Below, piece by piece: positions 35,840-44,900 of a DNA stretch of 64,000 bases (within the stretch, counting starts at the first letter, position 1; every line of letters starts with the position of its first letter). Below the pieces are notes generated by a model. It ran no database searches, was not told the DNA's origin, and saw only the letters and a list, made by a program, of their open reading frames with translations. Position numbers and translations under genes: made by a program. Source of the DNA: Pirellulaceae bacterium (GTDB taxonomy: Bacteria > Planctomycetota > Planctomycetia > Pirellulales > Pirellulaceae); NCBI GenBank assembly GCA_029243025.1, contig JAQWSU010000033.1, positions 186,001-250,000 on the forward strand, given 5' to 3'.

Positions 35840-37180
35840 ATGGCCGTAAGTTCCCAACCAACTCCCCGTGTTGTGGTCATCGGAGGCGGATTTGGCGGTA
35901 TCAACGTGGCGAAACGATTGAAACACGCGCCGGTGTCGGTCGTGCTCATCGATCGCCGCAATTACCATCTATTCCAGCCGCTACTCTATCAGGTGGCAAC
36001 AGCGGAACTAGAACCTGCCAGTATTGCCGCACCGATCCGCCAAATTCTATCGAAGCAGTCGAATGTGGATGTGGCGTTGGGCGAAATCACCGGGGTGAAC
36101 TTAGAAGACAAAGTAGTACTCTTCGATGGTGGTGAATGCAAATACGACTATTTAGTGATCGCCACTGGAATGCAACAGTCCTACTTTGGACATGATGAAT
36201 ATCGCACGGCTGCTCCCGGGCTAAAATCGATTGACGACGCGCTCGAAATCCGTCGGCGCGTGCTACTGGCGTTCGAAGAGGCAGAATGGGAGGCCGATGA
36301 GCAGGCTAGAAAAGCGAAGCTGACCTTCGTTGTTGTCGGTGGTGGGCCCACCGGGGTCGAGTTGGCTGGCGCGATCATGGACGTGGCTGCCGAAACCCTG
36401 CGGAAGGAGTTTCGCCAAATCAAGCCCAAAACAGCGCGTGTGATCATCGTGGATGGTGGCAAGCGATTAGTCGCGGCAATGCCCGAAGACTTAGGCCAGC
36501 GAGCCCAACAGGTCCTGGAACGAATGGGCATCGAGATTCGATTGGAAAGCCGAGTCACCAACGTTGACTCGAAAGGGGTCGTTCTTGGCGATGAGCGAAT
36601 TGAAGCAGAAAACGTCTTCTGGGCAGCAGGCGTTCAGGGCCAAGCCTTCGCGAAGACGCTTGGTGTAGAACTCGATCGCGCCGGACGCATTGTAGTTGGA
36701 TCTGACCTATCGATTCCCGATCACCCCGAGGTATTTGTCGTGGGGGACGCGTCGTTGGCTCCCGATGCAAAAACGGGAAATCCTGTACCAGGTCTCGCAC
36801 AAGGCGCGATCCAAGGCGGTCGTTTTGTTGCGAAGATCATTCGCAACGAGGTGTCGAGTTCAGCTAGCCCCACACGACCCGCCTTTCGCTATTTCAACAA
36901 AGGCTCCATGGCGATGATCGGCCGTGGTAACGCCGTTGCGGCGATCGGCAAACATCATTTCAGCGGTTTTTTCGGATGGCTCGCATGGCTGCTCGTACAT
37001 GTCATGTTCCTGATCGGGTTCGGTAACAAGTTGCTCGTGATGACCGAATGGTTTTGGAACTTTGTCTTAGGCACGCGACGCGCATGGCTGATTACGGCGG
37101 ACCCGCCGGTTGAAATCAAAAAACTGCGAAGGCCAACCATCAAATTTGATTCCCCCAAAAAGCGTGACGCGAAGCCGTAG
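35840..37180 (+). CDS. ndh: Type II NADH:quinone dehydrogenase
   Basis: A 446-residue NDH-2. The start at ATG 35840 (MAVSSQPTPR) follows AGGAG by 10 nt; an in-frame ATG at 35807 is less likely. An FAD-binding Rossmann motif (VVVIGGGFGGINVAKRL) is near residue 10, RRNYHLFQPLLYQVATAEL near 40, the NADH-binding motif VVVGGGPTGVELAGAI near 165, and VFVVGDAS near 300. A C-terminal hydrophobic segment (FGWLAWLLVHVMFLIGFGNK) provides membrane attachment. The enzyme passes electrons from NADH to quinone without pumping protons and would feed the cytochrome b6/caa3 chain encoded at 22.9-29 kb. It is probably monocistronic. Confidence 0.95.
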   Translation: MAVSSQPTPRVVVIGGGFGGINVAKRLKHAPVSVVLIDRRNYHLFQPLLYQVATAELEPASIAAPIRQILSKQSNVDVALGEITGVNLEDKVVLFDGGECKYDYLVIATGMQQSYFGHDEYRTAAPGLKSIDDALEIRRRVLLAFEEAEWEADEQARKAKLTFVVVGGGPTGVELAGAIMDVAAETLRKEFRQIKPKTARVIIVDGGKRLVAAMPEDLGQRAQQVLERMGIEIRLESRVTNVDSKGVVLGDERIEAENVFWAAGVQGQAFAKTLGVELDRAGRIVVGSDLSIPDHPEVFVVGDASLAPDAKTGNPVPGLAQGAIQGGRFVAKIIRNEVSSSASPTRPAFRYFNKGSMAMIGRGNAVAAIGKHHFSGFFGWLAWLLVHVMFLIGFGNKLLVMTEWFWNFVLGTRRAWLITADPPVEIKKLRRPTIKFDSPKKRDAKP

Positions 37181-37695
37181 GGCACGATGGATTAGGTCTT
37201 ACTAATCGGTCCAACCCGCGTCGTTGCCCTTCTAGACGTAAAGCTTTTGAACATGGGCGCGTGGATCTAATCGCCCGATGCGGGCCCTCAACCTTCTCCC
37301 GACCGGAGTTCAGGGCTTTCAAAAAAGAGGCCCTTGGGGAAAAGCTAGTTTTCCGCTAAGCTGTGTGGGTGATTGGATCCATTCCGGCCAGTTTCAGATT
37401 CCCACCTCGCTGGGCAAACACTCTGCCCTTCGACCCCTGAACAGCACCTGACGCGTTCGATCATGCTATGCAAGCGGCTATCGCAGCACCACGCTGCAGA
37501 GCTAGCGCTCCTGTCACCGACAATAGCCCGAAGCTTGCACCTTTGTTCGTCCGCTATCTACAAATCAGGTAATCGCTCACTTGTGCAGCCGAAAAAGCCG
37601 GATGGTATGTCCGACTTCTTTCGTTTGTCGGCGCCCGGCTTGCGGCAGGCGTTGTTTCGAGACGTTTTCCAAAACGCTACGGATTTATAGGCTTT
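37181..37695. other. 515-bp leader region of the DEAD-box helicase gene
   Basis: No credible gene is present. Given the same strand and the role of the following gene, a long 5' untranslated leader is possible, as cold-shock helicase mRNAs in other bacteria have one; no clear promoter or strong structure was identified by eye. There is no good Shine-Dalgarno just before ATG 37696. Confidence 0.35.
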
Positions 37696-39774
37696 ATGAC
37701 GCAATCTCAAATTGATAGCACGTCCAAGGAATTAGGTGACAAAGCCTCTGCGCCGCTTGAGTCGCTTCCTTCCTCTGATCCGACATCCCCCCCTCTCGGA
37801 GAAACAGACTCGGCTCCGGTGACTGAGCCAGTTGGGCCTACTCCGGCTCAAGAGTCGCTTGAAGCTTCCAGCGACCAACAGGACGAGAAGCAGCCAGCCG
37901 CTGAAAAATCTGCTTCACAGGCTAAAGAAGCTGCCGCATCCGTTCCCAATCTCGAAGCGACCACCGAGGAGGTTTCGGCAGAGCCCGCTTCAGCGCTGGA
38001 GAACGGATTTCGCAAGCTGGGCCTTCGTGACGATTTGGTTGCCGCGGTGGAAAAGTCAGGATACACCACCCCAACCCCCATTCAGTCACGGACGATTCCG
38101 CACCTGCTCAAGGGGCGCGACGTGCTTGGCCAAGCCCAGACGGGCACCGGAAAAACGGCTGCGTTCGCTTTACCGATGCTACAACGAATCACGGTGTCGA
38201 AACGGAAACCTCAGGTGCTTGTCCTAGCGCCCACTCGAGAACTCGCAATCCAGGTTGCCGAAGCTTTCGAAAAATACGCCGGTCAGATGAAAGGACTGCG
38301 GGTAGTCCCCATCTATGGTGGGCAAGACTATCAAATCCAATTTGGGCAACTCCGGCGGGGAGTCCACGTCATTGTCGGCACACCTGGTCGCGTCATGGAC
38401 CACATGCGTCGCGGTTCACTTGATCTCAGCGAATTACAATGCCTGATTCTCGACGAAGCCGATGAAATGCTTCGCATGGGATTTGCCGATGACGTGGAAT
38501 GGGTGCTGACTCAAACGCCCGACCATCGACAAATGGCACTCTTTTCAGCGACCATGCCCAAACAAATTCGTCAAATCGCTCAACATCATTTGAAATCGCC
38601 TGCGGAAATCACGATTGCCCAACGGACCACGACCGCCGACACCATCAACCAGCGGTACATTGTCGCCTCCCCCCACGTGAAGCGACCGGCATTGGTGCGC
38701 ATCCTCGAAGCAGAAGCAACCGACGGGGTACTCGTCTTCGTTAAGACGCGCAGCACCACCGAGCCGCTCGCCGACTATCTTGCAGCCGCGGGCTTCCGGA
38801 CAGCTGCATTAAATGGCGACATCGCCCAAAAACAGCGTGAGCGAATTGTCGACGGACTTCGTGGCGGACGTACGGATATTATTGTGGCGACGGATGTTGC
38901 TGCCCGCGGATTGGACGTGCAACGGATCAGCCACGTCATTAACTATGATTTGCCCCATGATAGCGAAGCCTACGTTCATCGGATCGGACGAACAGGCCGA
39001 GCTGGACGCAGCGGCGAAGCCATCTTGTTCGTTCACCCGCGAGAACGTCGTTTCCTCAAACGGCTCGAACAAACAACCCGCCAACCGATCGAACCGATGG
39101 AGTTACCATCCAATCGAGCCGTGAACAAACAACGAGTCGCACGTTTTCACGAGCGCATCACCAAAGCGATTGGAAATGCGGAACTCGAGACGTTTCAGGC
39201 CATTATTGAGCACTACCAACGTGACAACGATGTGCCGCTTGAGTTGATCGCAGCGTCACTAGCCTTTCTCGCCAATGGAGAAACGTCGCTCCTACTTAAA
39301 AATGACCTTAAACCAGAACTGCTTGCCGCCGAGTCCCGCCGCGACAAAGGTGGAAAACGATTTCCCAAAAACGGCTCTTCCCACGACCGACGGGGTCCCC
39401 GACGTGACGCTGAGGAGATGAACACCTATCGAATCGACGTGGGTCGCAACCATCAAGTCAATCCAGGAAACATTGTCGGCGCTATCGCCAACGAAGCCGG
39501 CATCGGTAGTGAATCGATTGGAAAGATTAAGATCTACGACCAGTACAGCACCGTTGATCTCCCCCGCGACGTGTCCAGCAAAACACTCAGCATGTTGCAA
39601 TCCGTCATGGTTTCAGGCCGTAAACTACGAATTGCTCGCTTTGACTCCAGCGAAGCGCCTCCCACTCGTTTCCACGGTGGAGAAAAATCGCACTATCGAT
39701 CGAAGCCGAAAAGCCCCAAGTTCAAAAACGCCAAGTCAAAGGCAAAAAAACGCAAGCGGTCGCCCTCCAACTAG
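37696..39774 (+). CDS. deaD: DEAD-box ATP-dependent RNA helicase (CsdA/DeaD-like)
   Basis: A 692-residue helicase. The first 100 residues are an acidic, Ala/Glu/Pro-rich tail that is longer than usual. The core follows: Q motif (YTTPTPIQ near 123), Walker A AQTGTGKT (147-154), PTRELA, DEAD (253-256), SAT (284-286), and HRIGRTGRAGR. A middle dimerisation-like segment leads to a DbpA/CsdA RNA-binding domain (about 575-650: TYRIDVGRNHQVNPGNIVGA, IGKIKIYDQYSTVDLP), then a basic Lys/Ser/Arg tail. It unwinds RNA duplexes in ribosome assembly and mRNA turnover, particularly in the cold. The cold-shock protein gene 515 bp downstream fits such a role. Confidence 0.94.
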   Translation: MTQSQIDSTSKELGDKASAPLESLPSSDPTSPPLGETDSAPVTEPVGPTPAQESLEASSDQQDEKQPAAEKSASQAKEAAASVPNLEATTEEVSAEPASALENGFRKLGLRDDLVAAVEKSGYTTPTPIQSRTIPHLLKGRDVLGQAQTGTGKTAAFALPMLQRITVSKRKPQVLVLAPTRELAIQVAEAFEKYAGQMKGLRVVPIYGGQDYQIQFGQLRRGVHVIVGTPGRVMDHMRRGSLDLSELQCLILDEADEMLRMGFADDVEWVLTQTPDHRQMALFSATMPKQIRQIAQHHLKSPAEITIAQRTTTADTINQRYIVASPHVKRPALVRILEAEATDGVLVFVKTRSTTEPLADYLAAAGFRTAALNGDIAQKQRERIVDGLRGGRTDIIVATDVAARGLDVQRISHVINYDLPHDSEAYVHRIGRTGRAGRSGEAILFVHPRERRFLKRLEQTTRQPIEPMELPSNRAVNKQRVARFHERITKAIGNAELETFQAIIEHYQRDNDVPLELIAASLAFLANGETSLLLKNDLKPELLAAESRRDKGGKRFPKNGSSHDRRGPRRDAEEMNTYRIDVGRNHQVNPGNIVGAIANEAGIGSESIGKIKIYDQYSTVDLPRDVSSKTLSMLQSVMVSGRKLRIARFDSSEAPPTRFHGGEKSHYRSKPKSPKFKNAKSKAKKRKRSPSN

Positions 39775-40289
39775 ACAATGGCCCGGTTAATTCGGGAGGC
39801 AGCGTGTTGGCAAAGTCGGGGATTTGGATTGCAGCAGCAACTGTTTTTCCTCATCAGACGGCAACACCTCGCCGCGCCATTCCTGCAACGGATCCGCGGT
39901 GAGTTAGATCACCGCTTGACGTATTGAGCGGCTAATCTGACACTCTACGATGTTTCCCGTTACCGAATTGGCGATCCGAGAAATCATTTCCCGGTGTTCC
40001 AGACTGTTATGACGACTCGATTGCCGCAGCTGAACCCATCTTCGGACATCTCGATTGCGGTCGTTTCCTCGCTTAACTTGCCCCTCAAATGATCAACTAA
40101 ACCGGCCTTCCAGAGTGGCACGTGGGCTAGTCCCACCCATCTAAACAGGCTAGACTGCTTGCTCACCGGTGTTTTGTTGATCCAGTAATCAACAGGCGCT
40201 GAACCGTCCCTCACCTTGCTCCGCATGCGGATAAGCGTAGCTTTGCGGGACGAAACGCAACGACTTTTAAGGGTTTGAAGGAGTTAGGA
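39775..40289. other. 515-bp region upstream of the cold-shock gene, with one doubtful minus-strand ORF
   Basis: No family is recognisable. A minus-strand open frame at 39984-40226 (80 codons, APVDYWINKTPVS, LFRWVGLAHVPLW) has plausible composition but no ribosome-binding site and no known relative; I do not call it a gene. The plus strand before 40290 contains GGAG upstream of the cold-shock start and could hold a long regulatory leader. Confidence 0.35.
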
Positions 40290-40487
40290 ATGCCTCAAGG
40301 CGTAATCAAAAAGCTCGTATCGGACAAAGGTTTCGGATTCATCGCGGGCGACAACGGTGAATACTTCTTTCACCACTCGGCTGTCGAAGGTGAAGGCTTT
40401 GAATCTCTTCGCGAAGGCCAAGCGGTTGAGTATCAGGAAGGCATGGGACCGAAGGGCCCTCGAGCTGAGAACGTCACCGCGATCTAA
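40290..40487 (+). CDS. Cold-shock domain protein
   Basis: A 65-residue CspA-family protein. ATG 40290 is chosen because MPQGVIKKL aligns with family starts and GGAG precedes it; an upstream in-frame start would add five residues. RNP1 is KGFGFI and RNP2 is YFFHHSAV, a variant with Tyr-Phe-Phe-His-His instead of the common FVHxSA core. GFESLREGQAVEYQEGMGPKGPRAENV is the standard C-terminal half, given here as GFESLREGQ and GPKGPRAENV. It binds single-stranded RNA or DNA and acts as an RNA chaperone in the cytoplasm. It follows a DEAD-box helicase gene. A 10-bp palindrome sits just after the stop. Confidence 0.95.
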   Translation: MPQGVIKKLVSDKGFGFIAGDNGEYFFHHSAVEGEGFESLREGQAVEYQEGMGPKGPRAENVTAI

Positions 40488-40777
40488 AACGGTCGCGACC
40501 TTGTGATGTGGTCAATAAAGATCGGATGAATCGGTTTCGATTGGAGTCAGTCGGAATCACTTCTGACCTTAAGTCGCTACGAATCCAATTAAGACTCCGG
40601 GATGTACGAAAGCATCTTGGAGTGGGATTCCAGCGCCGGCTTCTCGCGCCTATCTTCGGCCTTTTCTGCCGTCGCCCGACAAGACAATCAGTACTGCTCT
40701 GATCGCTCGGATCCATTATCCTCTGAGACACCCTAGAGCAACTGCCCCCCAGCTCCATGACGCGCGAGGACAACTCG

Positions 40778-42349
40778 ATGAAGCGTGCGAAAATGCTTGA
40801 ACGATTGAGCTCCGAATCGTTTGACATCATCGTGATTGGTGGCGGAGCCACCGGATTAGGCGTCGCGGTTGACGCGGCCAGCCGCGGTTACACCGTGGCG
40901 TTGCTGGAGGCCCATGACTTTGCCAAGGCGACGTCCAGCCGCAGTACAAAGTTGGTTCACGGTGGCGTCCGCTACCTTGAGCAGCTGAATTTCTCACTGG
41001 TTGTTGAAGCGTTGCGAGAACGCGGAATCATGTATCGCAACGCCCCCCACTTGGTCAGCAATCTTGCGTTTATTGTCCCTCGTTACCATTGGTGGGAGGG
41101 GCCATTTTATGGGATCGGCTTGAAGCTCTATGACACCCTCGCCGGGAAGTTGAATATCGAGAACAGTCGTTTTCTTGATCGCGAAGAAACCATTCAACTC
41201 ATCCCGAATGTCCAACAGGAAGATTTGATTGGCGGCATCAAGTATCACGACGGTCAATTTGACGACGCTCGCATGGCGATCACCCTCGCCCGCACAGCCG
41301 CCGACCACGGCGCCGCAATTGCCAACTATCTCCGCGTGACCGGCTTCATAAAAGAACAAGGACGCTTGACCGGCGTTCATGTCCAGGATGAACTCGGTAG
41401 CTCTGAATTCGATCTGCGCGGTAAAGTCATAATTAATGCGACTGGTATTTTCTCGGATCAGATTCGCCAACTGGATGATCCGCAAGCCAATGAAATGATC
41501 GAGCCCGCTCAAGGCGTCCATTTGGTACTTGATCGATCGTTTCAACCTGGTGACAACGCAATCATGGTCCCCCACACGGACGACGGACGAGTTCTGTTTG
41601 TGATTCCGTGGCACGAGCGAGTAATTGTGGGCACAACCGATACCCCAATGAAAAAAGCGGAATTGGAACCTCGTGCGCTTCCAGACGAGCTCGAGTTTAT
41701 CTTGCGCAATGCAGCTCGGTACATGGAACGAGATCCTGGGCTCGAAGATATCCTGAGCGTTTTTGCCGGCCAGCGTCCGCTCGTGCATCCGGGTGGAAGA
41801 TCCGGAAATAGCAAGTCGGTATCGCGTAACCATGAGGTCTATGTAAGCGAGAGCGGTTTAGTCACCATTTCCGGCGGCAAATGGACGACCTATCGAAAAA
41901 TGGCCGAGGACACGCTAACCCATGCAATCAAGGTCGGCCAACTGACTCCTCAACCGTGCGTCACAGAAGACCTGCATCTTCACGGCTATCTTTCGCGGGA
42001 GGAGTTGCCATCCCAAGACCATCTTCATGTGTACGGCAGGGAAGCGTCCGAAGTGGTGGCTCTGGCGAATAGCGTCCCCGCGTTGAAGGAGCCCATTCAC
42101 CCGCGGTTGCCCTATTCGGGTGCGGAGATCGTTTGGGCTGTTCGGCATGAAATGGCCTGTCAGCTCGAAGATGTGTTAGCAAGAAGGACTCGTTCGCTGC
42201 TGCTAGATGCTCAGGCTTCGGCCGAAGCGGCTGAAAGGTCGGCCGCTCTGATGGCAGCCGAACTAGGATACGACCAACAATGGATTGATTCGGAAGTCAC
42301 GAATTACCGCGAGCTAACTCGAGGCTACCTGCCCTCGGCCGTCCACTGA
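40778..42349 (+). CDS. glpD: Aerobic glycerol-3-phosphate dehydrogenase
   Basis: A 523-residue FAD enzyme. The start ATG 40778 (MKRAKMLERL) follows GAGGA; an ATG at 40757 would add seven residues. The dinucleotide-binding motif is IIVIGGGATGLGVAVDAASRG near residue 20, shown here as GGGATGLGVA, with TSSRSTKLVHGGVRYLEQ (TKLVHGGVRYLE) near 60 and TDTPMKKAE, FAGQRPLVHPGG and SGGKWTTYRKMAEDT (GGKWTTYR) typical of GlpD. The C-terminal domain (about 385-523) is the GlpD cap. It oxidises glycerol 3-phosphate to dihydroxyacetone phosphate and gives electrons to quinone at the membrane, thus feeding the same quinone pool as NDH-2. No glycerol kinase or facilitator is adjacent. Confidence 0.95.
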   Translation: MKRAKMLERLSSESFDIIVIGGGATGLGVAVDAASRGYTVALLEAHDFAKATSSRSTKLVHGGVRYLEQLNFSLVVEALRERGIMYRNAPHLVSNLAFIVPRYHWWEGPFYGIGLKLYDTLAGKLNIENSRFLDREETIQLIPNVQQEDLIGGIKYHDGQFDDARMAITLARTAADHGAAIANYLRVTGFIKEQGRLTGVHVQDELGSSEFDLRGKVIINATGIFSDQIRQLDDPQANEMIEPAQGVHLVLDRSFQPGDNAIMVPHTDDGRVLFVIPWHERVIVGTTDTPMKKAELEPRALPDELEFILRNAARYMERDPGLEDILSVFAGQRPLVHPGGRSGNSKSVSRNHEVYVSESGLVTISGGKWTTYRKMAEDTLTHAIKVGQLTPQPCVTEDLHLHGYLSREELPSQDHLHVYGREASEVVALANSVPALKEPIHPRLPYSGAEIVWAVRHEMACQLEDVLARRTRSLLLDAQASAEAAERSAALMAAELGYDQQWIDSEVTNYRELTRGYLPSAVH

Positions 42350-42409
42350 CCCCTCAGGAGATCACCAAGCTTCCCCGAGTTCAATCCAGCACAAAACGAG
42401 TGTTTTCGG

Positions 42410-42415
42410 TATAAT
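42410..42415 (+). promoter_or_regulatory. Possible -10 box for the fatty-acid hydroxylase gene
   Basis: A perfect TATAAT lies 77 bp before ATG 42492 in the 142-bp gap after glpD. No good -35 hexamer is found 17 bp upstream, so this is tentative. Confidence 0.3.
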
Positions 42416-42491
42416 TTGGAGGGGCGGCGTAGGTCATCCACAAGCTTCCCCCTTTTCCCGGCCTCATTTCCATCAGAACCAAGAATGGCGC

Positions 42492-43322
42492 ATGCAGGAC
42501 TTCATCCATTTTTTCGAGACGATGTCCAGTGTGTATCGTTCGGGTGCACTCGTTATCGGCCTTGTCCTGTTTTGGGTTGTCGAAGGCGCGGTGCCCCTGT
42601 TCAACGCCGGCTATCCTCGCCTTCATCATGCGGCTTTGAATATTTTCTTAACGCTAATGCAGCTTGTGCTTGCCTTCGCCTTTGGCATTTTCGTTTTACA
42701 AGCCGCCAGTTATACAAGCGAGCATCACTTCGGATTACTTTATCTTGTCAATCTACCACTCTGGCTGCATGCTCTGCTGGGAATTTTGCTGCTGGATTTC
42801 TGCGGTGGATATTCGATTCATCGGCTGGAACATCATTTTTCTCTTTTATGGCGTTTTCATATCATTCATCACACGGATAAACATGTCGACGTCACGACAG
42901 GCCTTCGCCATCACCCGGCTGAGACAATCTTCCGGCTATCATCTCAACTGTTCGCGGTTTGGGTGGGCGGAATTCCCATCGGCGTCATATTCCTCTACCA
43001 GATGGCATCCGTCTTCTTCACTCAATGGACGCACGCTAACCTGCGATCCAATCGAAGACTTGACCATCTTCTCTCCTATTTGTTTGTGACCCCCAATATG
43101 CACAAAGTGCATCATCATCACGAAAAACCACTGACCGACATGAACTATGGCAACGTGTTTTCAATTTGGGATCGCCTGTTCGGAACGTTTGCAGAGGTCG
43201 ATCCGGCAACACTTCATTACGGAATCGACAGTCTCCCCGACGCGGCCGACCACGACAAGTTGTCACGCTTGCTCCTCATGCCATTTCGTCGACGAAACAA
43301 GCCAAAGCCCACCGACCTCTAA
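42492..43322 (+). CDS. Sterol desaturase / fatty acid hydroxylase family membrane protein
   Basis: A 276-residue membrane protein with about four to five helices in the first 200 residues. The histidine clusters that bind the di-iron site are visible: HRLEHH near residue 116, HIIHHTDKH near 127, and HKVHHHHEKP near 200, with an additional THANL. The GNVFSIWDRLFGTF stretch after the last cluster is typical of the family. Members hydroxylate or desaturate acyl chains, sterols or carotenoids using oxygen; the substrate here is unknown. It is convergent with nothing and probably transcribed alone, starting 142 bp after glpD. Confidence 0.9.
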   Translation: MQDFIHFFETMSSVYRSGALVIGLVLFWVVEGAVPLFNAGYPRLHHAALNIFLTLMQLVLAFAFGIFVLQAASYTSEHHFGLLYLVNLPLWLHALLGILLLDFCGGYSIHRLEHHFSLLWRFHIIHHTDKHVDVTTGLRHHPAETIFRLSSQLFAVWVGGIPIGVIFLYQMASVFFTQWTHANLRSNRRLDHLLSYLFVTPNMHKVHHHHEKPLTDMNYGNVFSIWDRLFGTFAEVDPATLHYGIDSLPDAADHDKLSRLLLMPFRRRNKPKPTDL

Positions 43323-43592
43323 CGCTCAACTCGTACGCTCGATCCGATCTGCATCTTAATACCACTCATCGGAATGTCAGCCGAGACTGGCGAGATTCTC
43401 ACAAGTCGCCCGTGCCTTACAAACCGCCTATTCCTCGCCAGGAACCAGCCTCCGACGTCGATCAGAGCGGCCTGATGCTTCTATCCCACCTGAGCTCCTG
43501 AAAAGTGATATCTGCCTACGAGCCAACAGATGTTATCTTTGCGAAGAATGTCATTGCTATCGCATTAGCCAAACGATTCAGGAGATCCCAAT

Positions 43593-44402
43593 ATGCGTTT
43601 ATTCTTAGTAGCTGTATTTGCGCTGACCCCCTGTTTGATCCTTACCGCGAATGCGGATGAGACTCAAATTCACTCGATGGAAGAGCTGCTGCAAATTGCC
43701 AGTCGGCGCGAGCAGGAAATTCGAAAAACAGTCCAAGATTACACCTGCTTGATTGTCAAACGCGAACGCATCGATGGCAAACTACAAGAGACTCGTTTTA
43801 TTGAAGCGAGGGTCCGCCCTGAATCGGATCGAAACGGCCACACATCTCCCCTTGCTGTTCGACTGACCTTTCGAGCCCCCAAACAAATAGTGGGACGCAC
43901 CGTTCTTTTTGTCGAGGGGGAAAACGACGGCAAAATGATCGTCAAACGAGGAGGACGACGGCTAAGCAATGTCACGGTCAAAGTCGATCCCGACAGTGAA
44001 ATCGCCAGAAACGAAACTTTAATGCAGATCACTCATCTTGGCTTCGATGGTATGGTCGGGGAACTCGTTTCACAAATCCGCAAGGATATCGCCGCCGACC
44101 CGTCCGGCAACAACACCATCCTCAACCTTAAACGGGAAGCCACCATCAACAAGCGTCCCTGTACGGCGATCGAAATCGTGCATCCCCAACGAGAAAAAGG
44201 GCTGCTTTACCACAAGGCGCAATTCTTCATTGACAACGAATTCCACTTGCCCGTGCGTGTTGCCGCTTACGATTGGCCCAAGTCAGATGAAGCCAAACCC
44301 AAACTGATGGCCGAATTCACCTACACGAAGGTGAAAATCAATGTCGGACTCAGCGACGCTGAGTTCGACCCTGAAGTCTTGAAGACCGCCTCGCGCAAAT
44401 AG
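43593..44402 (+). CDS. DUF1571 secreted protein
   Basis: A 269-residue protein with signal peptide (FLVAVFALTPCLILTANA, about 22 residues) and a good ribosome-binding site (AGGAG, 8 nt before ATG). The body matches the DUF1571 family common in planctomycetes: RKTVQDYTCLIVKRERIDGK (YTCLIVKRERI near residue 50), VRLTFRAPKQIVGR near 95 and HLPVRVAAYDWP near 210. The overall fold resembles outer-membrane lipoprotein-sorting or LolA-like shells, but no function is established. It is probably periplasmic. A hairpin follows the stop. Confidence 0.85.
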   Translation: MRLFLVAVFALTPCLILTANADETQIHSMEELLQIASRREQEIRKTVQDYTCLIVKRERIDGKLQETRFIEARVRPESDRNGHTSPLAVRLTFRAPKQIVGRTVLFVEGENDGKMIVKRGGRRLSNVTVKVDPDSEIARNETLMQITHLGFDGMVGELVSQIRKDIAADPSGNNTILNLKREATINKRPCTAIEIVHPQREKGLLYHKAQFFIDNEFHLPVRVAAYDWPKSDEAKPKLMAEFTYTKVKINVGLSDAEFDPEVLKTASRK

Positions 44403-44416
44403 CAGCCGCGAGCTGA

Positions 44417-44447
44417 GATACGACCCAAGTACATGGTAGGTCGTATC
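44417..44447 (+). terminator. Hairpin after the DUF1571 gene
   Basis: A perfect 9-bp stem (gatacgacc at 44417-44425 with ggtcgtatc at 44439-44447) and 13-nt loop lie 15 bp after the stop codon. There is no T-run, so it may protect or process the mRNA rather than terminate it. The rest of the gap up to 44900 (about 450 bp) shows no recognisable gene. Confidence 0.5.
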
Positions 44448-44900
44448 CGCAGCAAGCTTGCGACAGCGCACTGAAAGAACAACATCTCTTCAAGCTGTAG
44501 CCTTCGCGTTCAAAAACAACCATCCGTTTTTTGACTCTACCTTGCTGTATTTTTTCCAATGAGCAGCTACCAACAAACGTGCCACGGTGCGAGTCGGCCG
44601 CCGACCGGAGGCAATGGCCCCACATTCCACCAATCGACCTTTCCGAGAATGGCAGAGCCTTTCGCAAAGTCGGGCCGCTTTTTACGAGGATCCTGAAACG
44701 CGATCCCAGTCACCCTTTCGTTTCGATTCAAGGCCGATGACCGCCGCAAACTCCTCCGACGTTAATATGTTTGACGACCTCGACTTAGCCACCATCCCAT
44801 ACCGATTAACCGGTCTACACGACCGCTTGGCCTGCTACCCATCACGTGAAAACTAAGCTAGGTTGATGAGCTTTCAAAACGAGTCTCGCAGGGAATCATC

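Noticed and set aside
35512-35961. 149-codon minus-strand frame before the NADH dehydrogenase
   Set aside because: It overlaps the FAD-binding start of ndh and has no family similarity.
39984-40226. 80-codon minus-strand frame upstream of the cold-shock gene
   Set aside because: Composition is plausible, but no start signal and no known relative; kept only as a remark.
40491-40500. 10-bp palindrome right after the cold-shock stop as a terminator
   Set aside because: It has no loop bases and no T-run, so it cannot form a normal terminator hairpin.
42376-42384. GTTCAATCC resembling a tRNA T-loop
   Set aside because: No flanking acceptor, D or anticodon arms; not a tRNA.
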